Translations under genes and position numbers: made by a program
Notes under the pieces: model-generated
What the model was told of the DNA's origin: nothing
The model's input: the letters and a program-made list of their open reading frames with translations, nothing else
Database searches by the model: none
Shown: in pieces, positions 18,637-26,921 of the stretch
Numbering within the stretch: the stretch's first letter is position 1
Layout: the number at the start of each line of letters is the position of its first letter
Source of the DNA: Bacillota bacterium
GTDB lineage: Bacteria; Bacillota; Clostridia; Acetivibrionales; DTU013
DNA length: 64,000 nucleotides
Direction: 5' to 3'
NCBI GenBank assembly: GCA_023411715.1
Contig: JAEYOM010000020.1
Location: 8,148 to 72,147 of the forward strand

Positions 18637-19813
18637 GGATCTGCACCCCCCTGTACCTCGCAATTGCCGCTACATCCTTATCTCCCCTGCCCGACAGGCA
18701 TATGACGATTACTTTGTCACTGTCCATAACAGGCGCCAGCTTTCTTGCATAAGCAACGGCATGGGCGCTCTCTATTGCGGGTATTATCCCCTCCGTCCTG
18801 GAGAGGTACTCGAACGCGTCCACAGCCTCGTCGTCGGTCACCGGAACATACTCCGCCCTGCCTGTATCCCTCAGGTTTGCATGCTCAGGTCCGACACCAG
18901 GGTAATCGAGTCCTGCGGAAATGGAATAAACGGGCGCTATCTGACCATATTTATCCTGGCAGAAGTAAGACTTCATCCCGTGGAATATCCCTATCGTCCC
19001 GGTCGCCATCGTCGCCGCGTTCTTATCCGTATCGATGCCACGGCCTGCAGCCTCGCACCCTATCAGCCTTACATCCTTATCTTCAATAAAGTCGTGGAAG
19101 AGCCCCATGGCATTACTGCCACCGCCAACGCAGGCCAGTACGGCGTCAGGAAGTTTCCCTTCCATATCAAGCATCTGCTGTTTTGTTTCGCGCCCTATAA
19201 CACTCTGAAAATCCCTGACTATAGTCGGAAACGGATGTGGTCCCATGACGGATCCCAGCACATAATGCGTATCATCTACGCGGTTGGTCCATTCGCGCAT
19301 CGTCTCGTTCACGGCATCCTTAAGCGTCTGAGTCCCGCTTGTCACTGCATGAACCCTGGCACCGAGAAGTTCCATCCTGTAAACGTTCAGCGCCTGCCGC
19401 TCGGTATCCTCCCTGCCCATGAATATCTCGCATTCCATCCCCATCAGTGCTGCTGCCGTAGCTGTCGCGACACCGTGCTGCCCCGCCCCCGTTTCAGCAA
19501 TTACACGCGTTTTACCCATTTTTTGGGCCAGGAGAACCTGCCCAAGTACATTGTTTATCTTGTGTGACCCTGTATGGTTTAGATCTTCACGTTTCAGATA
19601 GATTTTTGCCCCGCCGAGGTCCTTCGTCATTTTTTCAGCATAGTAAAGCAAAGACGGCCTTCCGGCATAGTTTCTGAGCAAACTGTCAAGTTCCGCGATG
19701 AATTCGGGATCCCTGCTGAAACGTTCGTAGGCTTCTTCTAGCTCTATTACCGCATTCATCAGCGTTTCAGGGATATATTGACCGCCATGGATACCAAATC
19801 TTCCTTTTGACAT
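18629..19813 (-). CDS. trpB: tryptophan synthase beta subunit
   Basis: A PLP enzyme that condenses indole and serine to tryptophan. The 394-residue protein has the PLP Lys in LNHTGSHKINNVLGQ, ETGAGQHGVATA, GGGSNAMG and the C-terminal CLSGRGDKD. It is the TrpB1 type that pairs with TrpA. The start is ATG 19813, behind GAAGGGGG, rather than ATG 19873. As first gene of the operon it follows the Trp T-box. The sequence between terminator and start contains a direct repeat of AAAACATACATGGAAG (near 19822-19838 and 19874-19890). Confidence 0.95.
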   Translation of the reverse strand: MSKGRFGIHGGQYIPETLMNAVIELEEAYERFSRDPEFIAELDSLLRNYAGRPSLLYYAEKMTKDLGGAKIYLKREDLNHTGSHKINNVLGQVLLAQKMGKTRVIAETGAGQHGVATATAAALMGMECEIFMGREDTERQALNVYRMELLGARVHAVTSGTQTLKDAVNETMREWTNRVDDTHYVLGSVMGPHPFPTIVRDFQSVIGRETKQQMLDMEGKLPDAVLACVGGGSNAMGLFHDFIEDKDVRLIGCEAAGRGIDTDKNAATMATGTIGIFHGMKSYFCQDKYGQIAPVYSISAGLDYPGVGPEHANLRDTGRAEYVPVTDDEAVDAFEYLSRTEGIIPAIESAHAVAYARKLAPVMDSDKVIVICLSGRGDKDVAAIARYRGVQIHD

Positions 19814-19905
19814 TCCTGTTCCCCCTTCCATGTATGTTTTAAAGGAAATCCGCGCCTTAATGGCACTAAACATACTTCCATGTATGTTTTAGCAAAAAAT
19901 AAAAT

Positions 19906-20220
19906 AAAAAAAGCCCTCATCCCCTATACAGGGACAAAAGCTTGACTTCTGCGGTACCACCCAATTTGACGAATAATCGTCCACTCATGCATGTATACTG
20001 ACATATACACCCTCCTGATAACGGGCAGGATCCCCGTAAGCGCCTACTTTCTTTTGATTTCAGGCTTCCCTCGCAAGTCCATTCAGGATGACTTTGCAGC
20101 CGCATTTCCACCGCCGGCGGCTCTCTTTGTACAAAGGCTCATTCTTACTTCTCTTGTTCACAGGTTTCAATTATGTTTCAACAAGGCGGAAGACATTTAT
20201 CGCCTTGTTATATTGAAAAA
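19906..20220 (-). promoter_or_regulatory. tryptophan T-box leader of trpBADCF
   Basis: A minus-strand T-box. It has the core GTGGTACCGCAG (plus-strand 19949-19960), an AGTA motif and AGAGAG bulge in stem I, and the specifier TGG (plus-strand 20079-20081) in the context GAATGGAC. A terminator stem (19906-19943) ends in seven Ts. Uncharged tRNA-Trp would stabilise the antiterminator and turn the operon on. Confidence 0.95.
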
Positions 20221-20221
20221 A

Positions 20222-20250
20222 TTGTAACATCGGCCAGGCTGTTTTGTCAA
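20222..20250 (-). promoter_or_regulatory. trp operon promoter
   Basis: TTGACA (20250-20245) is followed after 17 bp by TTACAA (20227-20222), or TACAAT if shifted by one, immediately upstream of the T-box. Confidence 0.8.
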
Positions 20251-20281
20251 CAATTAATTTAGCTAAAAAGGCGCGGCAAGT

Positions 20282-20719
20282 TCATTTACCCTTTTTACCG
20301 CACCTCCAACGCTCTGCATGGTCGTCAACGCCTGTCGCATATATTTTAGCAAGCCTGTCCGCAACAGACACATCCGCGGGAAGAAGCCCGTATTTATGCA
20401 GTTCCTCTATCGGCGCCCAACTGTAAGCATCATGCACCGAAAGCTTCATTTCGCCGCCGATGATCTCCGCCCTGTACGCAAGAAGGCGGATCGCGCCTTT
20501 CGGGTACTCGTAAATACTTTCCGCAACAAATTCGCCTATCTCGGTCTTTATGCCAAGCTCCTCATAAAGCTCACGCTTAAGGCATTCCTGCGGAGTTTCA
20601 CCCTTTTCGATCTTTCCGCCGGGAAACTCCCAGCCTCCGGCCGAATTCTCCCCCGGAGCCCGCCGCGCGATAAAAACCTTTCCTTCACTAAAAATGACAG
20701 CGGCTGTAACGTCTTTCAT
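20282..20719 (-). CDS. Nudix hydrolase, MutT/8-oxo-dGTPase-like
   Basis: A 145-residue protein with a complete Nudix box (GGKIEKGETPQECLKRELYEELGI), which binds Mg2+ and cleaves nucleoside diphosphate bonds. Its size, its N-terminus (MKDVTAAVIFSEGKVFIARR) and the WEFPGGK context match MutT-type sanitising enzymes, which remove 8-oxo-dGTP. AAGGAG lies 8 nt before the start. It is a single gene upstream of, and separate from, the trp promoter. Confidence 0.88.
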   Translation of the reverse strand: MKDVTAAVIFSEGKVFIARRAPGENSAGGWEFPGGKIEKGETPQECLKRELYEELGIKTEIGEFVAESIYEYPKGAIRLLAYRAEIIGGEMKLSVHDAYSWAPIEELHKYGLLPADVSVADRLAKIYATGVDDHAERWRCGKKGK

Positions 20720-20879
20720 ATCGAATACTCCTTATTTCACAGTTACCAGATATATTCTAGCACATTGCAAAGATTCATTATATCCAAAACGGATAAAATC
20801 GATTATTCCCTAAAATAGACATCAGTACATTGACGAAACTCTACGTATAATCTAATATATAATTATACGGGAGATATAA

Positions 20880-22037
20880 ATGAATATAAGACACAACATC
20901 GTTTTAAAGAAAATAGTTCTGTTCGTTATAGTGGTGGTGGCGGTCGTTGCCGGTGTATTATTGATGTTCAGGCTGGCGTTTTTCCTTCCGCCCTTTCTCA
21001 TTGCTTTTGCACTGTCCTCGCTGATGGAACCGGTAATCAGGTTCATGATTAAGAAAATACACTTTAAACGAGGTGCGGCAGCGCCGATCGTACTGCTCCT
21101 CATACTGGGATCTATAGTTACGCTGGTCGTTCTGGCAATTATCAAGTTGATAAAGGAATTTAAGGATCTGTTGATCATTGCACCTGAGTTGCTTTCGAAG
21201 CTCTATGTCAAAATAATGGAGCTTATCCAGCAGGGGTCCGAATACACAAAATGGATGCCGGTAGAGCTGACTGACAATCTCAGTGATGCATTCACCAACC
21301 TTTCCGCTACGATTACAAGTTTTAGTGCGACCGTTGTAAAAGGTGCTTTTGTAACAGCTGCTTCGCTCCCTGAAATACTAATATTCACACTCATCACAAT
21401 ACTTGCCACATTCTTTCTTTCCAAGGACCGCGACAGGATCTCAGCCGTATTTGTCCGCCACTTTCCGGAAAGCTGGCTCCACCGCATACTGGGTGTAAAA
21501 AAGGATATTTTCAATGCATTGTTCGGATATCTCAGGGCTGCGCTCATAATGATGGCGATAACCTTTACGGAGCTTTTTATAGGCCTTAATATCATCGGCA
21601 TGGACTACGCATTACTTATGGCATTCCTCACCGCGCTCATCGACGCCCTTCCTGTGCTGGGGGCCGGAAGCGTGCTCATCCCCTGGTCGTTGTATTCCTT
21701 TGTGACGGGTGATATAAAGATAGGGATATCCATATTGGTACTGTATCTCGTCGTGCTGATCGTTCGTCAGATCATTGAACCCAAGGTCGTCGGCCACCAG
21801 ATCGGCGTTTATCCGCTTATTACTCTGCTGGCCATGTATACCGGTCTGCGCCTGATAGGTTTCGCAGGCCTTATATTGGGACCGATCTTCTACCTGATCG
21901 TCCGCAATATCCTCGTTACCATATATAAAAATAAGCCCATTAAAGAAATCATAGGCCTGGACGGTAAGGGCAACGATACCGGCGCCCCGAATACCGATGA
22001 CGGCACGGTAAACCCCGATACGCCCCGGCATGTATAG
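20880..22037 (+). CDS. ytvI: AI-2E family membrane protein, sporulation protein YtvI-like
   Basis: A 385-residue integral membrane protein with 7-8 hydrophobic segments and the AI-2E (UPF0118) conserved region FLTALIDALPVLGAGSVLIPW followed by EPKVVGHQIGVYPLITLLAMYTGL. Length and pattern fit YtvI, expressed from mother-cell sporulation promoters in Bacillus; its transport role is unknown. The C-terminal 25 residues are a polar tail. ATG follows GGGAG by 8 nt. Confidence 0.82.
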   Translation: MNIRHNIVLKKIVLFVIVVVAVVAGVLLMFRLAFFLPPFLIAFALSSLMEPVIRFMIKKIHFKRGAAAPIVLLLILGSIVTLVVLAIIKLIKEFKDLLIIAPELLSKLYVKIMELIQQGSEYTKWMPVELTDNLSDAFTNLSATITSFSATVVKGAFVTAASLPEILIFTLITILATFFLSKDRDRISAVFVRHFPESWLHRILGVKKDIFNALFGYLRAALIMMAITFTELFIGLNIIGMDYALLMAFLTALIDALPVLGAGSVLIPWSLYSFVTGDIKIGISILVLYLVVLIVRQIIEPKVVGHQIGVYPLITLLAMYTGLRLIGFAGLILGPIFYLIVRNILVTIYKNKPIKEIIGLDGKGNDTGAPNTDDGTVNPDTPRHV

Positions 22038-22102
22038 ATTTGCTGACGATCACAAAACGATTGCCTGCAATTTCCGGACAGTGCTTCATAATATTCCATA
22101 TG

Positions 22103-22139
22103 TAAAAAATCCCGTCTCCGAATGGAAACGGGATTTTTG
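22103..22139. terminator. bidirectional terminator between ytvI and hppA
   Basis: AAAATCCCGT and ACGGGATTTT form a stem with A and T tracts on both sides, placed between the convergent genes. Confidence 0.88.
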
Positions 22140-22162
22140 ATTTGTTTGACCTGATACTTGCC

Positions 22163-24241
22163 TTATTTAATAATTGAGATCGATACGAACAATCCAGCCG
22201 TAAGCGAAGATACCAGCGATACCACGGTAATCTGGGTATTGAGTGAAGGACCTGCGGTATCCTTGAAAGGATCGCCGACCGTATCGCCGACGACTGCGGC
22301 CTTGTGAGCCTCAGAACCCCTGCCGCCCTCATTTCCTGCTTCAACATACTTCTTGGAGTTGTCCCAGAGACCGCCGGCATTGCTCATGAACAATGCAAGC
22401 AGCAAGCCGCTCAGGATGTTCCCTGTCAGGAAGCCGCCAATTGCATGTACGCCGCCTATGAAGCCAACCACCAGTGTGGAAACTATAGCCACGAGTCCTG
22501 CGGGTACCAGTTCGCGGAGCGCTCCCTTGGTTGCTATATCGATACACTTGTCGTATTCGGGAATAACGCCTTCCTTACCTTCCTTAAGACCTGAAATCTC
22601 TTTGAACTGCCGGTGTATCTCCGCTACCATTCTCTCGGCGTTGCGTCCAACGCCGAGCATCAGCATTGCGGAGAAGATGGCAGGTATCGCGACGCCGACG
22701 ATCATACCGAAGAATACGACCGGGTTCATAACATCGAAGCCATTTATAAGCTCCATGCCTTTTTCAGCCAGGACAACATTTACCTCCGCCATATAAGCGC
22801 CAAGGAGGGCGATAACAGTCAATCCTGCCGCGCCTATCGCAAATCCCTTGGTTATGGCTTTTACGGTATTGCCTGCGCTGTCAAGTTCGTCAGTAACCTT
22901 CAACGCTTCCTCTCCAAGGTTGCCCATTTCGACAAGACCTCTTGCATTGTCAACGATCGGTCCGTATGCATCATTTGAAATGATCATTCCGACTATGGAG
23001 AGCATGCCGAGAGCTGCCATTGCTATTCCGAAAAGCGCGTCCATGTTGCTGTTGGGATCGATGCCGTCACAGATCATATAGGATGCCATTGCAGATATGC
23101 CTATACCGATGAGAGCCGGGAATGCGCTAAGAAATCCATAGCAGACACCGTTGATGATGGTAAATGCCGGTCCGGACTTGGAGGCTTCAGCCACCATGCG
23201 GACAGGCTTTTTAGCGTCATTGGTGAAATAGTCCGAAGCTATACCGACGATAACGCCTACGACGAGACCGATGACCGTTGCACCCCAGTAACGCCAGTTA
23301 AAGTTGAAGAAATAGGTAGCCCCTGCCGTCAGGACAGCAAAGAGGAAAGTTGTAATGTAAGTACAACTATTCAAGGCTGAGCTCGGATCGCCGTTCTTCC
23401 TTATACGTCCGAAGAAAATTCCTATGATCGATGCCAAAAGGCCGATGGCCGCATATGCGAAGATCATGCCTGTATTGACGCCCGTGCCGCCGTCTATAGC
23501 CATTGCAAGCGTCAACGCAGCAGCCATCGACGCAACGTTGGAGTCGAACAGGTCTGCGCCCATTCCGGCTACGTCGCCCACGTTGTCGCCTACGTTATCG
23601 GCGATAACTGCAGGATTGCGCGGGTCATCCTCAGGGATGCCGAGTTCTACCTTGCCAACGAGGTCAGCACTGACGTCGGCCGTCTTCGTGAATATACCGC
23701 CGCCTGCTTTTGCGAACAGAGCCAGTGACGATGCTCCGAAGCTGAAGCCGAGTACGGCCGTCGAATCGCCGGTCAGCAAAAGTATGCCGACAACTCCGAG
23801 AAGGCTTGTTCCAACGACTGCCATTCCCATGACGGCACCGCCGCGGAAACCTGACATGAATGAAACATTGATATTTTTAGTGGCAGCTTCCGCACTTTTT
23901 ACATTTGCAATTGTCGCTACAAAAATACCGATTTTACCTGCTAACGCAGAAAGAGCTGATCCTACGATGTAGGAAACTGCCATCATAACGTTTGCCGTCG
24001 GCTTCCCGTTCCAGATCGGCTGGGGCAGGAACAAAAGGATAAGCACTGCCACAACGCCCACGAATATCGCCAGTATTTTGTATTCTCTGCCTAGAAAGGT
24101 ATTTGCGCCCTTTCTGATCAGCGATCCGACCCTGGCGATTTCAGGGTTGGATGAGGGTTGTGATTTTACCCAGGTATAGAGCCAGGCCGCTACCCCCAGC
24201 GCGAGCAGTGATACTAAAATTGCTACGACCGACCAATTCAT
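22163..24241 (-). CDS. hppA: membrane H+-translocating pyrophosphatase (K+-independent type)
   Basis: A 692-residue, about 16-helix membrane pump that couples pyrophosphate hydrolysis to ion export. The catalytic motif is DVSADLVGKVELGIPEDDPRNPAVIADNVGDNVGD (about residues 180-215), and the second acidic site is near GDTVGDPFKDTAGPS. The K+-dependence determinant reads GNTVKAITKGFA: a Lys replaces the Ala of K+-requiring enzymes, predicting a K+-independent proton pump. ATG 24241 (GGGAGG, 8 nt) is preferred over 24262. Pyrophosphate from biosynthesis would be the energy source. Confidence 0.93.
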   Translation of the reverse strand: MNWSVVAILVSLLALGVAAWLYTWVKSQPSSNPEIARVGSLIRKGANTFLGREYKILAIFVGVVAVLILLFLPQPIWNGKPTANVMMAVSYIVGSALSALAGKIGIFVATIANVKSAEAATKNINVSFMSGFRGGAVMGMAVVGTSLLGVVGILLLTGDSTAVLGFSFGASSLALFAKAGGGIFTKTADVSADLVGKVELGIPEDDPRNPAVIADNVGDNVGDVAGMGADLFDSNVASMAAALTLAMAIDGGTGVNTGMIFAYAAIGLLASIIGIFFGRIRKNGDPSSALNSCTYITTFLFAVLTAGATYFFNFNWRYWGATVIGLVVGVIVGIASDYFTNDAKKPVRMVAEASKSGPAFTIINGVCYGFLSAFPALIGIGISAMASYMICDGIDPNSNMDALFGIAMAALGMLSIVGMIISNDAYGPIVDNARGLVEMGNLGEEALKVTDELDSAGNTVKAITKGFAIGAAGLTVIALLGAYMAEVNVVLAEKGMELINGFDVMNPVVFFGMIVGVAIPAIFSAMLMLGVGRNAERMVAEIHRQFKEISGLKEGKEGVIPEYDKCIDIATKGALRELVPAGLVAIVSTLVVGFIGGVHAIGGFLTGNILSGLLLALFMSNAGGLWDNSKKYVEAGNEGGRGSEAHKAAVVGDTVGDPFKDTAGPSLNTQITVVSLVSSLTAGLFVSISIIK

Positions 24242-24424
24242 TTTAACGCCTCCCAAGATCATTAATAATGTATTTTAAAGTGTAAATACATTCATGTTAT
24301 GTGAGTCTCGCGAGTATATGAAAAATCAAAATTTATGCCTTTTACATTATAATGCGAAAAAGTAAACAATGCAATGTTAATATAATGTATACATAGGGCC
24401 GGTTTAAAAACCTTGCGTTTTTTG

Positions 24425-24453
24425 TTGAAAAAATGAAAAACGAATGATATAAT
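24425..24453 (+). promoter_or_regulatory. promoter of pyrP
   Basis: TTGAAA (24425-24430) and TATAAT (24448-24453) with a 17 bp spacer, upstream of the attenuator. Confidence 0.8.
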
Positions 24454-24476
24454 GACGAAGGCAAATATCTTTAAAA

Positions 24477-24619
24477 ACGGTACAGAGATGCCGACAAGAT
24501 TACATATTTCAGCGGTTCGAGCGGTTTTAGCCTATGGGGTTTTAGCCTGTGGCCTTTTATCCAGCGAACTGTGACTCGGATTAAACGATCTTGTCTGCAT
24601 ACCGCGGGCAGGATTTTTT
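24477..24619 (+). promoter_or_regulatory. PyrR-type transcription attenuator
   Basis: A 5' hairpin ACGGTACAGAGATGCCG carries the CAGAGA loop typical of PyrR binding sites. The segment just after it, GACAAGAT, can pair with ATCTTGTC, which is the left arm of the terminator GATCTTGTCTG/CGGGCAGGATTTTTT (24587-24619). So there are mutually exclusive antiterminator and terminator folds, with PyrR-UMP expected to favour termination. The intervening loop contains a tandem GGTTTTAGCCTATGG-like repeat. Confidence 0.75.
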
Positions 24620-24677
24620 GTTTTATAAGTAAGTAAGTGCTCTAATCAAATTTAACTTATATCAAGGAGGATTTACA

Positions 24678-26093
24678 ATGCCGAAGTCTCAAAGCGTGAT
24701 CGGGTATCTTCCCGATGAAAGGCCCCCAATCTGGAAACTGCTTTTGTACGCACTGCAGCAGGTAATCGTAATGTTCCCGGCAACCGTAGCAGTGGCTATC
24801 ATTACAGGCTTCCATATCTCAACCACCATCTTTGCAAGCGGTCTTGCAACAATCGGTTTCATCCTGGTCACCAGAGGAAAGATCCCGCTTTATTATGGTT
24901 CAAGTTTTTCATATGTAGCTGCGATAGGCAGCCTTATGGCATCTGATGCTCTTTCAGGCTACACGCTCAATGAAAAAATCTCAGTTGCCCAGTTCGGCAT
25001 AGTAATGTCAGGTTTTGTTTCAATAGCGGCAGGTCTCATAATAATGCGTTTCGGAAGGGACGCAATCGAAAAGGTCCTTCCCGCTTCAGTCACAGGCCCG
25101 ATCGCAATGGTCATAGGTTTGACACTGGCTGCGAATGCAATGAACGACGCTGCCTCTATTGCGATAGACACAGCGGGCAAAGTATCAGTCGCAGACGCGC
25201 AGGTAGCAATGGCAACGAATATGGCATGGATCATATCGCTTGTCACACTTATCGCAACCATTCTATTCTCGATATACTTAAAAGGCATGGCTGGCCAGAT
25301 CCCGCTGCTCCTTGGTCCGATAGCCGGCGTCATCACCGCATTCATCATAAAGCTAACCACCGGAATCAACCTTTTCAAGGTACTGCCTGCCGAGGCAAAT
25401 ACCGGAATTTTCGCACTTCCGATATTCACACTGCCGAAGCCGTCTCTTATGGCAATAGCGGCGATCATGCCGATAGCTATCGCAACCATACCGGAATCGA
25501 CAGCCCATGTTTTCCAGCTCGATATTTATGTAAACGATCTCGCAAAGAAAAAGAATTCCGGCAAAAAATACAATATTGCCGATAAACTTGGCTGGAATCT
25601 CGTCGGCGACGGTCTCGGCGATATGATCTCCGGCTTCATCGGCGGACCTGCCGGGACAAATTACGGCGAAAACATCAGTGCAATGGCTATAACCAAGGTA
25701 TTCGCAATCCCGGTGCTTATCGGAGCTGCGATCATCGCAATGGTTATCGCCTGTTTCACACCTCTTGTAAATGCTATCTATGCCCTGCCGACCGCAGTAA
25801 TAGGCGGACTTGAGATATACCTCTTCGGAGCGATAGCCGCACAGGGCGTTGCCATTATGATAGAAAAAAAGGTTGACATGTTCAGTGCTAGAAATGTCGC
25901 AGTTATTGCAACGATAATGGTCATCGGCATAGGCGGTAAATATGGTTTCGGCGGTACCGGAAATATACCGTTCTTCGGTATACAGGTCCCCTGCGTCGCA
26001 GGCGCTGCTATATTCGGCATCCTCCTTAACGTCATCCTCAACATAGGCAGAAAGAAAAGTGAACAGCCGGCAACTCAAGATGTAGAAAAATAG
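24678..26093 (+). CDS. pyrP: uracil permease (NCS2 family)
   Basis: A 471-residue nucleobase:cation symporter with about 14 membrane segments. NCS2 features seen are YYGSSFSYVAA in the third helix region, ATIPESTAHVFQLD with the substrate-binding Glu, and GGPAGTNYGENISAM near helix 10, the uracil-type version of the motif. It imports uracil for salvage, in agreement with the pyrimidine attenuator in its leader. CAAGGAGG stands 9 nt before ATG. Confidence 0.93.
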   Translation: MPKSQSVIGYLPDERPPIWKLLLYALQQVIVMFPATVAVAIITGFHISTTIFASGLATIGFILVTRGKIPLYYGSSFSYVAAIGSLMASDALSGYTLNEKISVAQFGIVMSGFVSIAAGLIIMRFGRDAIEKVLPASVTGPIAMVIGLTLAANAMNDAASIAIDTAGKVSVADAQVAMATNMAWIISLVTLIATILFSIYLKGMAGQIPLLLGPIAGVITAFIIKLTTGINLFKVLPAEANTGIFALPIFTLPKPSLMAIAAIMPIAIATIPESTAHVFQLDIYVNDLAKKKNSGKKYNIADKLGWNLVGDGLGDMISGFIGGPAGTNYGENISAMAITKVFAIPVLIGAAIIAMVIACFTPLVNAIYALPTAVIGGLEIYLFGAIAAQGVAIMIEKKVDMFSARNVAVIATIMVIGIGGKYGFGGTGNIPFFGIQVPCVAGAAIFGILLNVILNIGRKKSEQPATQDVEK

Positions 26094-26175
26094 TCGGTCG
26101 ATAAATGAGACCGCAAGTCTGTAACAGGATTCCCCGAATTACCGGTCCGGCTGACCTGGATTTTAATATAAAGCT

Positions 26176-26217
26176 TACAGCGGGAGTTGATTTTATCGGC
26201 TCCCGCTGTTTGTTTTA
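26176..26217 (+). terminator. terminator after pyrP
   Basis: ACAGCGGGAG (26177-26186) pairs with CTCCCGCTGT (26200-26209), followed by a T-rich run. Confidence 0.88.
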
Positions 26218-26224
26218 AACGGAA

Positions 26225-26294
26225 GGAAACGCAGGGACTGTTCTTTTGTTTCGCTAAAAGGAAACGCAGGGACGGTTCTTTCGTTTCGCTAAAA
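26225..26294. repeat. tandem 35-bp GGGACGGTTC-type repeat
   Basis: Two adjacent 35-bp copies (26225-26259 and 26260-26294) differ at two positions. Each contains GAAACGCAGGGAC followed by GTTTCGC, so it can fold on itself. The core CAGGGACGGTTCTTT resembles a short palindromic repeat scattered in many clostridial genomes. Confidence 0.85.
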
Positions 26295-26402
26295 TCAAGT
26301 ATATTCATTGCCTTTTCGGCCATGTATAGTAGAATTGAAGGCAACCGATTTTTAAGATATTTGAATCGCGGTGTTATTTGAAGTATCACTGGCGAAATTC
26401 CG

Positions 26403-26881
26403 TTGGAGCTGAAAGAGGAAGCACTGAAGGCGTTTAAAGCTGCATCCCCGTTGACTGTACCGGTGCTTGCCGGTTTTGCGTTTTTAGGGGTTGCATATGG
26501 GATATTGATGGAAAAGAAGGGCTATAGACCGCTGTGGTCGGTCCCGTAAAGAATTTTTTGATATATGTGCTCTGCGATGAGACATTTTCCATTGTTAGCA
26601 GCGCAAAAGTACCTGGAGACGTCAACCGCAAATGGTTTTACTTCTGGATATTCTTCCTCGATTACAGCTATTGGATTTTTGCTTCCGTCATAGGAGGTTT
26701 TCTCGGAAGCGTAATTACAATGAATACCAAGGGCCTCGATTTCGTGCTTACGGCGCTGTTCGCCGTCATATTCACAGAACAGCTCAGGGAGCTCGGCAGC
26801 CGGATTTCCGCTTTAATCGGAACGGCCTGTTCGATTGTATGTAAGACTATTTTTTCGGATAAATATTACAGTAAAAAGTAA
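26403..26881 (+). pseudogene. azlC: azlC remnant with internal deletion and frameshift
   Basis: The left piece (26403-26545) encodes KAASPLTVPVLAGFAFLG and AYGILMEKKGYRPLWSV, matching the N-terminus of AzlC, the large subunit of branched-chain amino-acid exporters. It runs into a stop after VP. In another frame, 26560-26881 encodes the later part (YVLCDETFSIV, FWIFFLDYSYWIFASVIGG, GLDFVLTALFAVIFTEQL). About 70 residues, including the usual ARHLFYGLS region, are missing. No azlD follows. The left piece has no convincing start codon. The gene is clearly inactive. Confidence 0.85.
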
Positions 26882-26921
26882 TCATAATAAGCATATTGAT
26901 TAGTCCAAACAGGAGGAATCT

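Noticed and set aside
18563..19567. 334-codon plus-strand open frame over trpB/trpA
   Set aside because: Antisense to strongly conserved trp genes, with no recognisable domain and no ribosome site.
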